Notes: generated from the letters alone by a model not told the origin. DNA of 64,000 bases from Streptomyces sp. PKU-EA00015 (GCF_013387495.1 NZ_JABZEE010000024.1:177010-241009), one strand, 5' to 3'. Shown: positions 17,575-26,562, numbered from the stretch's first letter. Program-made: numbers and translations.

Positions 17575-17946
17575 TCAGCGTGGGAGCTTCAGGTCCGTGC
17601 AGCCGTGTTGCTTCGCCGAGCGTTCGGCGAACTCCGTCAGCGCCGACCGGGCGAAGTCCTCGACCTCTTCGTCCGTGTACTGGGTGGCGGAGACCGTGAA
17701 GAGCGCGCGGGCGCTGGTGCCGGGGCACTTGGCGGTGGCCCAGGAGAAGTTGTTTCCGGATCGACCCGCGTCCCGGGTGGACTCGTAGTCCGGGTACTGG
17801 GCCTGCGCGAAGGGGCCGAAGAAGGCGCGGACGTGGAGCAACTCCTCCGCCCCGGCCTTTGTCTCGCCCAGAACGCATTCCTCCAGCAGGGAGGAGTCCG
17901 TCTGCGTGCCCTTCCGGTTCGGCGTCCCCCGGCCGCACCGTACCCC
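17575..17946 (-). pseudogene. N-terminally truncated ORF, conserved-looking tail
   Basis: The frame is open from just inside the stop codon of the esterase gene (17947) to a TGA at 17575. Protein-like sequence begins before any start codon: GTPNRKGTQTDSSLLEECVL, then GETKAGAEELLHVRAFFGPF and NFSWATAKCPGTSARALFTV. The first available start is TTG at 17841, in the middle of this conserved-looking stretch, and would give 88 residues. The likely explanation is that the 5' part of a gene for a larger, probably secreted, protein was lost by deletion. An alternative is a short functional gene with an unusual start. Confidence 0.5.
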
Positions 17947-18642
17947 TCAGGCCGTCGCCCGGTACGGTCGGCCCAGCCCCCATGCCTGGTGCATCGCGTC
18001 GGCGAACGCGGCCGCCAGTTTGTGCTCGCCGGTCGGGCCCGGGTGGGTGCCGTCGTACGTGTCGCGATGGACGTCGTACGACGGCGGGCGCGAGGCCAGC
18101 AGGATCGGGGACGCCGGTGTGTCCAGGTCCGCGACCGCCTTCGCGAGGAGCACGTTGAAGCGGTCGCACTCGGCGGCGAACGGGGCGTCGGACTCGGCGC
18201 GGACGTTGGGGATGACCGGGAGCAGGACCATGCGGACATGGGGGTCGGCGAGGCGTGCCTGGGCGATGAACTCCCGTGCGTTCGCGGCCGTCTGGTCGCT
18301 GCTGGTGTAGAAGCCGAGGTCTATCAGGCCGAGGGAGGCCAGGATGATGTCCGCCCGGTGAGCGGCGACCGTCTCGCCGATGACGGGGGCCATGTGGAGC
18401 CAGCCCTCGCCCCAGCCCGCCAGGTGGCGGCGCGCCTCGGCGGGGAAGGACGGGTCGGCGTACGCCGTCGACACGGGGGCGTTCGCCTCCGTGTCGTAGA
18501 GCGTGGTGCGCGGGCCGACGATCTCGTACGGCTCGCCGAGGGAGGTGAGGTGCTGCCACATCCGGTAGCGCCAGCTGTAGTCGCCGGCGCGTCCGATGGT
18601 CATGGAGTCGCCGACGAACAGGAAACGCATGGGCGTCATCAT
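17947..18642 (-). CDS. SGNH/GDSL-type esterase
   Basis: A 231-residue hydrolase. FLFVGDSMTIGRAGDYSWRY carries the block I serine (GDSMT, residue about 12), and DGTHPGPTGEHKLAAAFADA carries the block V Asp-x-x-His pair, so two of the catalytic residues are visible. Block II Gly appears in ILASLGLIDLGF, but the block III GxN motif is altered. No signal peptide is visible, suggesting a cytoplasmic enzyme. Tandem ATGs at 18642/18639 and another at 18630 are all possible starts; I give the longest. Substrate unknown. Its stop borders a truncated ORF, and upstream is a decayed lactonase gene. Confidence 0.82.
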   Translation of the reverse strand: MMTPMRFLFVGDSMTIGRAGDYSWRYRMWQHLTSLGEPYEIVGPRTTLYDTEANAPVSTAYADPSFPAEARRHLAGWGEGWLHMAPVIGETVAAHRADIILASLGLIDLGFYTSSDQTAANAREFIAQARLADPHVRMVLLPVIPNVRAESDAPFAAECDRFNVLLAKAVADLDTPASPILLASRPPSYDVHRDTYDGTHPGPTGEHKLAAAFADAMHQAWGLGRPYRATA

Positions 18643-18723
18643 CGCCGAACTCGTCGGTAACCCGTCAGCGATCTGCGATGTGAGGCTGGACACGGCCCCG
18701 ACCCGCAAGGGGAGGACGGGGCG

Positions 18724-19175
18724 ATGGCGGCCGACACCGGGGTGCACCGGCTCCATCTCGGCTCCTTCGTCCGCTCGGCTGACGAGGCGGGCGGCGGCCC
18801 GCATCCTCGGGTCGAGCCCGTCCTCGCGTATCCGGTGTGCACCGACAGCGAGTTGATCCTCTTCGACACAGGGGTCGGTGCGCAGCACGACGGTGTCGGG
18901 GCGCGGTACCGGCCGCGGCGCAGACCGCTCGTCGAGGCGCTGGGGCACCAGTCCCTGGTGTCGAGCACCTCGGCGGGGCATACGTGCCGGCCGGGCAGGC
19001 GTATGACACCGCGGGTGATTTGGGTGCGGTCGGCCTCGCGCGGCGGGCCGCCCGTGACGGCGTGGCGCAGCCGCTCCCGCCGTACCCGGCGTGGGTGGAG
19101 CGGCTGGCCGGCTTCGACCCGGCGCGGGTGCTGTTCGCGCACGACTGCGCGGTGTGGGAGCCGTCGGGGCGCTGA
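18724..19175 (+). pseudogene. Metallo-beta-lactamase-fold lactonase pseudogene
   Basis: An ATG at 18724 with a good GGGGAGG site begins VHRLHLGSFVRSADEAGG, then PVLAYPVCTDSELILFDTGV and RYRPRRRPLVEAL, the N-terminal strands of an AHL-lactonase-like MBL-fold enzyme. From about 18963 a different frame continues with GGAYVPAGQAYDTAGDLGAV, PLPPYPAWVERL and FDPARVLFAHDCAVWEPSGR, the C-terminal part of the same fold, ending at TGA 19175. The roughly 100 residues between, with the HxHxDH metal site, are missing and the halves are out of frame. It is therefore an internal-deletion pseudogene. The family assignment rests on motif memory. Confidence 0.65.
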
Positions 19176-19238
19176 CGGTTCGGGCGACCGGCGGTCCGGG
19201 TCGCTGACCGAACCCGCGACCGGTCCGGTCCCGTGAGG

Positions 19239-19826
19239 TCACGTACGGGTCAGCAGCGCCACCAGTCGTTCGACCTGCTCGCGCGGGTCCGGCGCGCCTG
19301 GCCACGTCGTCATCAGCAGGTGGTGGACCGTGCCCACCAGGGCGAGTGCCGCGGCGGCCGTGTCCAGGTCCGCGGGGACGCGGCCGAGGGACCGCTCGGC
19401 GTCCAGGTACCGGGTGACGGACTCCTGGATCGCGGCGAAGCCCGGCGCCCCGGAGGCCATCGCGTCGCGGAAGCGTTCGGCGGCGCCGGGGCGGGTCAGG
19501 GCGAGGCCCGAGACGACCGGGCCGGTGGCGGTGAGCAGGGCGGACGCGACGCCGGTGAGGTTGGCCGCGACCGTGTCCGTGCCCGCGTGGGCCGGGAGGT
19601 CCGCCGCGAGCGCGGCCGTCCGGGCGAAGCGGTCCAGGACCAGTTCCGCGACGAACTCGTCCAGTCCGCCCGCGAAGTGCGCGTGCAGCAGGCCCTTGGA
19701 GCAGCCCGCCTCGTCGGTGATCGCCCTGCTGGTCAGGGCGCCGGGGCCGGCCGCCGCGACGACGCGTTCGGCGGCGGCGAACAGCCGCTCGCGGGCGTTG
19801 GGTACGGCGACTCCACGCGGTGACAT
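19239..19826 (-). CDS. TetR-family repressor
   Basis: A 195-residue regulator. The N-terminal helix-turn-helix reads ARERLFAAAERVVAAAGPGA then LTSRAITDEAGCSKGLLHAHF (about residues 10-50), typical TetR. The C-terminal ligand domain is helical and Ala-rich. ATG at 19826 was chosen for its GGAAGGGAA ribosome site; a longer open frame to 19886 runs through the operator and is unlikely to be translated. It is divergent from a methyltransferase gene, with two palindromes between them that probably bind this protein. Confidence 0.88.
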   Translation of the reverse strand: MSPRGVAVPNARERLFAAAERVVAAAGPGALTSRAITDEAGCSKGLLHAHFAGGLDEFVAELVLDRFARTAALAADLPAHAGTDTVAANLTGVASALLTATGPVVSGLALTRPGAAERFRDAMASGAPGFAAIQESVTRYLDAERSLGRVPADLDTAAAALALVGTVHHLLMTTWPGAPDPREQVERLVALLTRT

Positions 19827-19844
19827 CCGGTTCCCTTCCAGTGG

Positions 19845-19890
19845 ACAGTATGGGCATGTGCCCATACTGTTTGGGCGTACGCCCATACTA
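19845..19890. promoter_or_regulatory. Double TetR operator
   Basis: The first site has perfect 12-base arms ACAGTATGGGCA and TGCCCATACTGT around a TG centre (19845-19870). The second is the perfect 14-base palindrome TGGGCGTACGCCCA (19872-19885) with partial flanking symmetry. Both share the TGGGC/GCCCA core and sit between the divergent TetR and methyltransferase starts, a standard layout for autorepression and control of the neighbour. Confidence 0.75.
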
Positions 19891-19906
19891 GTCGGGAGGC
19901 ACTGCC

Positions 19907-20749
19907 GTGCAGAACGTCGTCAATACCGAGCAGGAGCAGGCGTGGAACGGTGACGAAGGCGCCCACTGGGCCCGTCACCAGGAGCGCTGGGACGCCGTCA
20001 ACGAGGGGTTCGACGAGCCCCTGCTCGCGGCCGCCGCGATCCTCGCCGATGACACCGTCCTCGACATCGGCTGCGGGGCGGGGGCCACCACCCGTCTCGC
20101 AGCCCGGTGCGCGCCCGGCGGCCGGGCCACCGGCCTCGACCTGTCGGCCCCGATGCTGGAGCGCGCCCGCGCCTCGGCCCGCGCCGAGAACCTCGGCAAC
20201 GTGGATTTCGAGCGCGGTGACGCCCAGGTGCATCCGCTGGAGGGCCGGGCCTTCGACGTGGCCATCAGCCGGTTCGGCGTCATGTTCTTCGCCGACCCCG
20301 TCGCCGCCTTCGCCAACATCCGCGCCGGCCTGCGGCCGGGCGGCCGCGCCGCGTTCGTCGTCGCGGCCGCCGCCGAGGACAACGAGTGGCTCCAGGCCCT
20401 CGCCCGGCTGCGCGGCCTGCTGCCCCTGGGCGGCTTCGGTGTGACCGGCGGGCCCGGCATGTTCTCGCTCGCCGACCCCGGTCGCGTCCACGAGGTGCTG
20501 GCGGGGGCGGGGTTCGGCGGGGTCGCCGTCGAGCGGGTGGAGGCGGACGGGAGGTGGGGGAGCGACGCCGAGGACGCCACCGCGTTCCTGATGGGCTCCG
20601 GGCCCGGACGGCATCTGCTCGCCCAGGTCGACGAGGCCACGGGGCAGCGGGCCCGGCGCGAGCTCGTGGACGTCCTGCGCGCGTACGAGAGGGACGGCGC
20701 GGTCCGGATGCGCAGCACGGCCTGGCTGGTCACCGGCGTGCACCCGTAG
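19907..20749 (+). CDS. Class I SAM-dependent methyltransferase
   Basis: A 280-residue methyltransferase. Motif I is VLDIGCGAGATTRLAARCAP (about residues 51-70), the acidic end of strand 2 is ATGLDLSAPMLERAR (about 75-90), and RFGVMFFADPVAAFANI marks the later part of the Rossmann fold. It resembles the UbiE/demethylmenaquinone-methyltransferase-like group; the acceptor is unknown. The start is GTG at 19907 with GGGAGGC 7 bases upstream. Control by the divergent TetR protein through operators at 19845-19890 is likely, so the substrate may be related to the TetR ligand. Confidence 0.9.
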   Translation: MQNVVNTEQEQAWNGDEGAHWARHQERWDAVNEGFDEPLLAAAAILADDTVLDIGCGAGATTRLAARCAPGGRATGLDLSAPMLERARASARAENLGNVDFERGDAQVHPLEGRAFDVAISRFGVMFFADPVAAFANIRAGLRPGGRAAFVVAAAAEDNEWLQALARLRGLLPLGGFGVTGGPGMFSLADPGRVHEVLAGAGFGGVAVERVEADGRWGSDAEDATAFLMGSGPGRHLLAQVDEATGQRARRELVDVLRAYERDGAVRMRSTAWLVTGVHP

Positions 20750-20802
20750 GGCGCCTCTTCCGCGTCCTGGCGGCCGGCGGAGGAGGTGGCAGGCTTGGGG
20801 GC

Positions 20803-21774
20803 ATGCGTTCGCTTCCGTACGTCACCGGCCTCGCCGCCGCGCTCGTCCTCGCCGCCGCCGTGCCCGCCGGGGCGGACGAGGACGGCAGGTTCACCATCGA
20901 GGACCCGAGGATCACCGAGTCCAGCGGACTCGCGGCGAGCCGGGCGCACCCAGGGATCTACTGGACGCACAACGACCAGGACGAGCCCCGCGTCTTCGCC
21001 GTCGACTCGGCGACCGGGAAGACGGTGGCCACGATCACCCTGCAAGGCGTGGGCACACCTCGGGACATGGAGGCTGTCTCCGTCGGCGCGGACGGGAACG
21101 TCTACGTCGGCGACATCGGCGACAACCTCGACGGCGGCTGGGACCACGTGTGGATCTACCGCTTCCGCGAGCCGTCGCGGCTGCACGACCAGACGGTGCA
21201 CGCCACGCAGTTCGTCGTGAAGTACGCCGACGGGCCGCGCAACGCCGAGGCCCTGATGGTGCATCCGAAGACCGGCCGCGTGTACATCGCCTCGAAGAAC
21301 GAGGAGGGCGGCGGGCTCTACGAGGGCCCGGCCCGGCTCAGCGCCTCGGGGACCAACACCTTCCGGCGGATCGGCGAGGTGCCGTGGGTGACCGACGGCG
21401 CGTTCTCCCCGGACGGTGAGGAGCTGGTGCTGCGTTCGTACTTCAGCGCCCGCGGCTACGCCTGGGAGAACGGCCGCCTCGGCGCCGACCACCGGGTGCG
21501 CGCACCGATCCAGGGGCAGGCGGAGTCGGTGACGTACACGCTCGACGGCAAGGCGCTGCTGTTCGGCACGGAGGGCGAGCAGAGCACCGTCGAGCGGGTG
21601 GAGCTGCCGCGGGAGGAAGAGGGTTCCGGCGGCGGCTCGGCCCGGCCCGGCGGCGGCGAGGCGTCCGGTGCCGGAGGCGGGGACGAGGAGGCCGACGTGA
21701 CGACGTACGGCCTGCTCGTGCTGGGCGGAGGTGCGCTGCTGGTGTTCGCCCTGCGCCGCCGCAGGCGCGGCTAG
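20803..21774 (+). CDS. Secreted, membrane-anchored propeller protein
   Basis: A 323-residue protein with an N-terminal signal peptide (residues 1-24, MRSLPYVTGLAAALVLAAAV). The body is beta-propeller-like with blocks GVGTPRDMEAVSVGADGNVY, VGDIGDNLDGGWDHVWIYRF and SPDGEELVLRSYFSARGYAW. A Gly/Ser/Glu-rich linker (about 270-295) leads to a final membrane helix YGLLVLGGGALLVFALRRRR with a basic stop-transfer tail. It is therefore displayed on the outer face of the membrane. Ligand unknown. It ends at a strong hairpin terminator shared with the converging FG-GAP gene. Confidence 0.82.
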   Translation: MRSLPYVTGLAAALVLAAAVPAGADEDGRFTIEDPRITESSGLAASRAHPGIYWTHNDQDEPRVFAVDSATGKTVATITLQGVGTPRDMEAVSVGADGNVYVGDIGDNLDGGWDHVWIYRFREPSRLHDQTVHATQFVVKYADGPRNAEALMVHPKTGRVYIASKNEEGGGLYEGPARLSASGTNTFRRIGEVPWVTDGAFSPDGEELVLRSYFSARGYAWENGRLGADHRVRAPIQGQAESVTYTLDGKALLFGTEGEQSTVERVELPREEEGSGGGSARPGGGEASGAGGGDEEADVTTYGLLVLGGGALLVFALRRRRRG

Positions 21775-21794
21775 GCCGATTCGTTCGGACGGAA

Positions 21795-21829
21795 TTCGCC
21801 GTCGGCGCAGTCACTGCGCCGACGGCGAA
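21795..21829. terminator. Strong bidirectional hairpin terminator
   Basis: Perfect 17-base arms (TTCGCCGTCGGCGCAGT and its complement) meet around one base at 21812. It lies between the converging propeller and FG-GAP genes and has no U-tract, as is common in streptomycetes. Confidence 0.85.
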
Positions 21830-21846
21830 CTCCCCTCACCTCGGCG

Positions 21847-24800
21847 TCAGAACAGGCCCTTGAATCCGTTCCAGCCACCGGTGCCGATCAGTACGCGGCC
21901 GCCGTACGTACCGGCCCCCGTGGAGGCGTACCGCCACAGCTTCCCGGCGGTGTCCCGCGCCAGCAGATCGGCGCGTCCGTCACCGGACAGGTCACCGGTT
22001 CCGACGAGAGCGGAGTAACCGCCCCACCCGCCGCCGACCCGCACCCGCGTGGTCACGCCACCGGTGGAGGTCCCGTAATACCGCCACAGCACACCGGCTG
22101 AGTCGAGCCCGAGCAGGTCGCCGCGCCCGTCCCCGTTCAGGTCCCCGGCCCCGACGATCCGCTTGTACAGCTTCCAGTTCGTCCCGATCCGCACCCGGGC
22201 CTTCAGCCGGTGATCAGCCGTGCCGGCATAGAAGTACACATCACCGGTGGACGCCTTACGTGCGATCAGGTCGACGAACCCGTCCCCGTTCACGTCACCC
22301 GGCGACGTCAACTGGTCGTACTGGGCCCAGCCGGCACCGATCAGTGTGTACGGCGACGAGGCGGTGACGATCTTCCCGCAGCCCGGCCGGTGGGCCCGCA
22401 GCTGGTCACCCACCCGCACGAACACATCGGCGCACCGGTCCCCGTCCACGTCCCCCACGGGCACGAGCACGGAATCGGTGGCGAACTTGCTGCCCGACCC
22501 GGCGATACGGGACGACAGCGCACCGGTACCGGTACCCCGGTACAGCGACACTGCCCCGGTCGTGTCCATCGCCAGCAGGTCGCCGAACCCGTCGTCGCCG
22601 ACCATGTCCCGCCACACGGCGGCACCGCCGGTCACCGGCACCGTCCCGAGGACGGAAAGATCCGCCTGGACGCCGTCGGCGGGCTTCGCGGTCAGGGCCC
22701 AGGTGTAGGCCCCGTTCGGAACGTACTTCCCGGCCGCGTCCTTGCCGTCCCACGACGGCGCGACCAGTCCCCGGGCCTCCCCGCCGGAGAGCGTCCGGAC
22801 GGTCTTCCCGGTCGCCTTGTTCCTCAGCGTCAGCGACCACGAGGCCGCCGGCTTCGACAGCCACCAACGCGGCTTCCACACGCCCGCCTTGATGTTCATG
22901 GCGGGCGTGTCGGCGTCGATGACGGCGATCCGGGAGGCCGGAACGCCCGACGGGACGATCCGCACCCGGCGGTCCTCGCCCGTGTAGGCGACGTGACCAC
23001 CGAAGCGGTCGACGGTCCACCCGGACCGGCGCCCGGTCCGGTCTCCGAGCTCGGCGGCGCTGGCGACCACCCGCTGGGGCAGGTCCGCCTCCGTGCCGCC
23101 GGCCGGGAGGCCGTTGTGCAGGTCGACGAGGGTGAGACCGGCCGTGTCCGAGCGGCGGACCAGGTAGCCGTCGCCGAGCAGCGTCGAGTCGGTGCCGAGC
23201 CTCAGGGAGCGCTTGGCCTGCCGGTCGTAGACACCGCCGCCCTTGTAGTTGGGCCAGGAGTCGTCGCACTGCCAGTACACCCAGCGCCCCACGGCCTGGA
23301 GCTCGCGGGGGACGCAACCCGCGTCGAAGGTCTCACCGGCGGCACCCGTCGACAGGTTCTTCGCCGCCACCGTGGTCGGCACGTCCGAGCTGGGGTCGTC
23401 CCAGCCGCCGTCGGCGCTCCACAGCGTGTTGCCCCAGACGGAGGCCGCGACCGGCTCCCGCTTCAGGAGCACGCTCCCGGTGTCGGCGTCCTTGAAGTGG
23501 AGGACCGCCTGCTGGCCGCCCCACGCCTGGTTCACGACACCGAACCGGCCGGAGAGGTCGACGAGTTCCGGGCTGCCGAGTCCGGAGGTCACCCTCGGAC
23601 CCCACGAGGCGGCGCCGTTCCGGTAGAGCATGGTGACGTCCTGCTCGGTCGCGGCCTTGCGGCCGTGATGGCCGTCGCCGCTCGCGAACATGGTCACGCA
23701 GTAGATGCCTTCGGAGGGGCTGCAGTTGGCGTCCCGGCCGGACACGAGGCCGTCGACGGTCGAGTTCAGCTCCTCCGGACGGCCGGCGGTCTTCAGCCAG
23801 GTGCTCCGATAGCCACCGATGTAGGTGCCCGGGCTGTAGTACTGCGAGTCGTCGGCCGTGGTGAGGATGCCGCTGCCCAGCGAGATGCCGGCCGGCTTGG
23901 CCTCCCGGTCCTCGATGTCCGCGAGGCGCTTGCGGGTGACGCCGTCCCCGGCAGGGGTGAAGAGGTAGTACCCCCAGTCGAGTGCGCCGTAGGCGGTGCT
24001 CTCCTCCGCTCCGGCCACCAGGAGCGAGCCGTCGGGCGTGCGGTGCACCGAGGGGGAGGCGACGGCCAGCAGCGAATGCCGGCTCCCCGTGGCGTCGCGC
24101 AGGACGAGCTGGTTGCCCCGGTACTCGTTGTTGCCCGGGTTGGGCGGGGACACGGTGACGAAGCCGTCGCCGAAGCGCCGGACGATGTCGTCGTAGGCCA
24201 CGTCCCGCAGGTCGAGGGTGGTCGGCTCCGCGTCCAGGTCGTCACGGCGGTACACCTGGGCGGCGTAGCTTGACGGGGCGCCGAGGTGGAAGACGGTGTC
24301 CCGGTCGAAGGAGACGCTCTCACCCTGCGTGGAGAGCGCCTTCAGGCTCCCGGTGGCGAGGTCGACGACCCACCACCCCTGGGACATCGTGCTGTCCTCC
24401 CACTTGATGCCGCGGACGGCCACGGACCGGGCGTCGCCCTCGCTGATGGTGAGGTTCCACCCCACCGGCAGGCCCTCCAGTTCCCGGTCCCGCACCTCGC
24501 CGTTCTCCAGTCGCAGCAGGTGCAGGCTGGTAACGGCGTTCGCGGCACCGGTCCGGGTGATGACGGTGTCGCCGTAGGTCGCGACGTACGACTGGCCCTC
24601 CGGGATCGGGACCGTGGCCGACGGTCCGCCGCCGGCCCGCTGCTGGAGCGTCACGTGCGGGGCCGGGGATTCCGTGTAGAGGGCGACGGTGTCGGAGCCG
24701 TGGCCGAAGTCCGCCGGGTACTTCGTGAAGCGGAAGTTGTCCACGTCGTAGGCGAGCGGCTCGGGCAGCCGGTGGTCGAGGACGGTCGTCGTGCCGGTGG

Positions 24801-25065
24801 CGTAGTCGATCCAGCGGAGGCGGTCGTCACCCTCCTGGGCGGTGAGGAAGCCGGTCTCGCCGGCGTTCAGGACGATGGTGGCGCGGGGCACGAAGCGTGC
24901 GCCCGGGCTGATGACGACGGGATCGGCGGCCGCGCCGGGGATCTCGGCGACGGCCGTCCCCGCGGCGGTGCCGATTCCGGCGGTCACGGCAAGCGTGACG
25001 GTGAGAGCGATACGGCCGAGCGCGCGCTGGTGGCGCGTGGCCCGCCTGTTCAGCGGACGAATCAC
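21847..25065 (-). CDS. Large secreted FG-GAP/VCBS repeat protein
   Basis: A 1072-residue exported protein. The signal peptide spans about residues 10-40 (ALGRIALTVTLAVTAGIGTA). Residues of about 45-740 form a WD40/propeller-like body. About 755-830 hold a FlgD-like Ig domain (NGAYTWALTAKPADG). The C-terminal 240 residues contain FG-GAP/VCBS repeats with calcium-binding-like loops: DVDGDRCADVFVR, DVNGDGFVDLIARKASTGDV, DLNGDGRGDLLGLDSAGVLW and DLSGDGRADLLARDTAGKLW. The GTG start at 25065 follows GGGGAGGGA. It may be an extracellular adhesion or carbohydrate-binding protein; no catalytic motif is recognised. Confidence 0.88.
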   Translation of the reverse strand: MIRPLNRRATRHQRALGRIALTVTLAVTAGIGTAAGTAVAEIPGAAADPVVISPGARFVPRATIVLNAGETGFLTAQEGDDRLRWIDYATGTTTVLDHRLPEPLAYDVDNFRFTKYPADFGHGSDTVALYTESPAPHVTLQQRAGGGPSATVPIPEGQSYVATYGDTVITRTGAANAVTSLHLLRLENGEVRDRELEGLPVGWNLTISEGDARSVAVRGIKWEDSTMSQGWWVVDLATGSLKALSTQGESVSFDRDTVFHLGAPSSYAAQVYRRDDLDAEPTTLDLRDVAYDDIVRRFGDGFVTVSPPNPGNNEYRGNQLVLRDATGSRHSLLAVASPSVHRTPDGSLLVAGAEESTAYGALDWGYYLFTPAGDGVTRKRLADIEDREAKPAGISLGSGILTTADDSQYYSPGTYIGGYRSTWLKTAGRPEELNSTVDGLVSGRDANCSPSEGIYCVTMFASGDGHHGRKAATEQDVTMLYRNGAASWGPRVTSGLGSPELVDLSGRFGVVNQAWGGQQAVLHFKDADTGSVLLKREPVAASVWGNTLWSADGGWDDPSSDVPTTVAAKNLSTGAAGETFDAGCVPRELQAVGRWVYWQCDDSWPNYKGGGVYDRQAKRSLRLGTDSTLLGDGYLVRRSDTAGLTLVDLHNGLPAGGTEADLPQRVVASAAELGDRTGRRSGWTVDRFGGHVAYTGEDRRVRIVPSGVPASRIAVIDADTPAMNIKAGVWKPRWWLSKPAASWSLTLRNKATGKTVRTLSGGEARGLVAPSWDGKDAAGKYVPNGAYTWALTAKPADGVQADLSVLGTVPVTGGAAVWRDMVGDDGFGDLLAMDTTGAVSLYRGTGTGALSSRIAGSGSKFATDSVLVPVGDVDGDRCADVFVRVGDQLRAHRPGCGKIVTASSPYTLIGAGWAQYDQLTSPGDVNGDGFVDLIARKASTGDVYFYAGTADHRLKARVRIGTNWKLYKRIVGAGDLNGDGRGDLLGLDSAGVLWRYYGTSTGGVTTRVRVGGGWGGYSALVGTGDLSGDGRADLLARDTAGKLWRYASTGAGTYGGRVLIGTGGWNGFKGLF

Positions 25066-25242
25066 GAAAAGTCCCTCCCCAGGGCGATCGACGCAGGGGG
25101 GGCGCTCACGGAACCGCCGCTCGTCCCTGCGCGAGCAGGGCGACAGTAGCAGGAGGGATCACCGCACGACATACGGTTTCGAACCTGTTCAAGGGCTGAC
25201 CGCTGTCCGCGTCGGACCGCCGACCGGACCCGAGCCGGAGGT

Positions 25243-25351
25243 ACCCACAGGCCCATGCCCCCGAGCGCGGTCAGCGGTGGTGTGGCCGCTCGCGATCACG
25301 GCGGTGTTCCTGCCACTCGCGGTGCGGCGCTTCCGGCGGCTCAGTCGGTGA
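25243..25351 (+). pseudogene. Remnant: C-terminal tail of ABC-2 (DrrB-like) permease
   Basis: In a gap between two divergently transcribed genes, the + frame reads RSAVVWPLAITAVFLPLAVR followed by RFRRLSR and a TGA at 25351. This matches the characteristic last membrane helix and basic tail of DrrB-type ABC-2 permeases. Nothing recognisable precedes it and there is no start, so only the last 27 or so residues of a lost gene remain. The remainder of the 275-base gap shows no other feature. Confidence 0.5.
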
Positions 25352-25982
25352 CGGGTTTGTCCGGGGCCCGGCGCTGCCCGGCTTTGAGGACCTCGGCAAC
25401 GTCCAGTTTCACCTCGGCGCCGATGGAGTCGGGGAGAGTGACCTGCTGGCCGGGGGCGTAGACCTCGTGGCTGTCGTATCCGTCGGGGAGGGGCTCGGTC
25501 AGGACATGGACGCGGTTGTGCTTGCGGTCGACGATCACATAGACCGGGATCTTGGCCCGGGCGTAGGCGGTGACCTTGTTCCGCAGGTCGTTGCGGTAGT
25601 TGCTGGAGGTGACCTCGACGACGAGCCGGAAGACGGCGGGGTCGTAGTAGTTGTTCTGGATCAGGTGCTCGTCGATGTCGGCATCCACGATGGCCATGTC
25701 GGGGATGGCGTAATCCTCGGGGCCGTCCGGAAGCCACAACCCCACGCCCTGGAGTACTTCGGTTCCTTCGCCGTCCAGTCCGGCCAGCATGAATGGACGC
25801 ATGATCTTGGTGAGCGCCCTGGCGTGCGCGCTGTCCGGAGAGGGCGTCACGGTGAGGATGCCTCCGATGATCTCGACTCGGTGGCCGGGAAGCAGCTCCA
25901 TGAGGCGGTTGGCCTCTTCGAGCAGCGTCGGCGGCTCGCCGTCACAGGGGTCACAGGGGTGCTCGACTGCTGCGGCAGACAT
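25341..25982 (-). CDS. Uma2-family (DUF820) protein, second copy
   Basis: A 213-residue Uma2 protein distinct from that at 12758-13351. The core is HRVEIIGGILTVTPSPDSAH, YAIPDMAIVDADIDEHLI (Asp), and FRLVVEVTSSNYRNDLRNKV (Glu-x-x-Ser, about residues 123-142) followed by KIPVYVIVDRKHNRVHVL, consistent with a PD-(D/E)XK fold. ATG at 25982 follows AGGAGGC. Its 3' end overlaps the remnant of an ABC permease on the other strand by 11 bases. Role not established for the family. Confidence 0.85.
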   Translation of the reverse strand: MSAAAVEHPCDPCDGEPPTLLEEANRLMELLPGHRVEIIGGILTVTPSPDSAHARALTKIMRPFMLAGLDGEGTEVLQGVGLWLPDGPEDYAIPDMAIVDADIDEHLIQNNYYDPAVFRLVVEVTSSNYRNDLRNKVTAYARAKIPVYVIVDRKHNRVHVLTEPLPDGYDSHEVYAPGQQVTLPDSIGAEVKLDVAEVLKAGQRRAPDKPVTD

Positions 25983-26196
25983 GCGGGCCTCCTGGTGGCT
26001 GGTGTCGAGAGCATCATCGTAGGGCGCGGGGCCGCCAGGTGTTCGGTAGGCCGATCGTCATACTTCGAGTGATCACCGCGCCGCTGCCGCTGACCTGGGG
26101 GTCTTCTCCCGTGTCGACCCCTCGCGCCACCGGGCCGAGACTGGAGAGGAGGCCGGAGAACCCGGTGCCGGGACCGCGTTCGGCAGTGGAGGAAAC

Positions 26197-26562
26197 ATGA
26201 CGGCAGCCACCCGCGACGACACCCCCGTAGCCATCGAAGGCGGTGGCGTGGAACTCCGTATGACGGAGGTCGGCGGTGACATGACCGCCGCGTTCGTCCG
26301 CTTCCCCAAGGGCACCGACATGACCGAGGCGGTCAAGGGCCTGCCCGGTGACATGTGCCAGTGCCCGCACTGGGGATATCTGTTCTCCGGGCGGCTGAAG
26401 ATGCGCACCGCCTCCGGCGACGAGATCTACGAGGCGGGCCAGGCCTTCTACTGGCCGGCCGGCCACGTGCCGGAGGCGCTGGAGGACTGCGAGTACCTGG
26501 ACTTCTCGCCGACCAAGGAGTTCGACGAGGTCATCGACCACGTCAAGGCGCACATGGGATGA
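26197..26562 (+). CDS. Small cupin-domain protein
   Basis: A 121-residue protein. CPHWGYLFSGRLKMRTASGD and EIYEAGQAFYWPAGHVPEAL form the two cupin motifs of a single beta barrel, with a possible metal-binding His in CPHWGY and GHVPE. No fused catalytic domain is present. ATG at 26197 has GTGGAGGAAAC upstream. It converges with serC across a strong terminator. Likely a small-molecule-binding or metal-dependent enzyme, substrate unknown. Confidence 0.82.
   Translation: MTAATRDDTPVAIEGGGVELRMTEVGGDMTAAFVRFPKGTDMTEAVKGLPGDMCQCPHWGYLFSGRLKMRTASGDEIYEAGQAFYWPAGHVPEALEDCEYLDFSPTKEFDEVIDHVKAHMG

Noticed and set aside
22011..22025. TTA codon in the FG-GAP protein
   Set aside because: The TAA on the + strand is out of frame; the codons there read Gly-Tyr-Ser.
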